Origin: an uncultured Collinsella sp.
GTDB taxonomy: Bacteria; Actinomycetota; Coriobacteriia; Coriobacteriales; Coriobacteriaceae
Reading direction: 5' to 3'
Assembly (NCBI GenBank): GCA_900541205.1
Contig: UQIV01000036.1
Coordinates: 1 to 14,528, forward strand
Length of the DNA stretch: 14,528 nt
Made by a program: the position numbers and the translations under genes. Positions 14,519-14,528 of the stretch are shown piece by piece. Every line of letters starts with the position of its first letter. The stretch's first letter is position 1. Under the pieces are notes generated by a model. The model did no database searches, was not told where the DNA came from, and saw only the letters and a program-made list of their open reading frames with translations.

Positions 14519-14528
14519 AACTAGCTCC

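Noticed and set aside
1..14528. CRISPR arrays, insertion sequences, phage or defence genes
   Set aside because: I found no regularly spaced direct repeats, transposase or integrase motifs, or defence-type domains. All substantial genes are core functions with uniform GC-rich codon use.

Overview
The window looks like a stretch of core chromosome from a high-GC Gram-positive anaerobe of the Coriobacteriia, most likely Collinsella or a close relative. That placement is inference. It rests on GC-rich codon use, the actinobacterial gene order murI-rph-rdgB, a veg-ispE pair, a LysRS carrying a C-terminal tRNA-binding domain, and a fused binding-protein/permease amino-acid transporter. No database search was possible.

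From 188 to 10064 every gene lies on the minus strand. In transcription order these are: a MurE-type ligase, a HAD phosphatase and murI (glutamate racemase); rph (RNase PH), closed by a strong terminator just after its stop; rdgB and dtd, three bases apart; veg and ispE, with their own promoter; a tRNA-Pro(CGG) gene; tatA; greA; and lysS. The tRNA, tatA and greA each have an intrinsic terminator, so the left half is a run of short compact transcription units. Beyond the lysS stop, bases 1-187 hold no gene but contain a perfect 13-bp hairpin and a branched inverted repeat of about 99 bp.

From 10349 to 14457 two genes are on the plus strand. One is a 682-residue lipoprotein-anchored amino-acid ABC transporter subunit (binding domain, unassigned beta-rich domain, permease) ending in a strong terminator. 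The other is asnB, glutamine-hydrolysing asparagine synthetase. The 284-bp gap 10065-10348 is the divergent promoter region between murE and the transporter; its promoters can be placed only weakly.

The genes serve cell-wall precursor synthesis (murE, murI), isoprenoid precursors (ispE), RNA processing and charging (rph, tRNA-Pro, lysS), quality control of nucleotides and aminoacyl-tRNA (rdgB, dtd), transcript elongation (greA), protein export (tatA) and amino-acid supply (transporter, asnB). I see no phage, insertion sequence, CRISPR array, toxin-antitoxin or defence genes, and no convincing undescribed system. The points most worth a second look are the LysRS C-terminal fusion, the unassigned transporter domain, the DDPG substrate motif of the MurE, and several elaborate intergenic hairpins.
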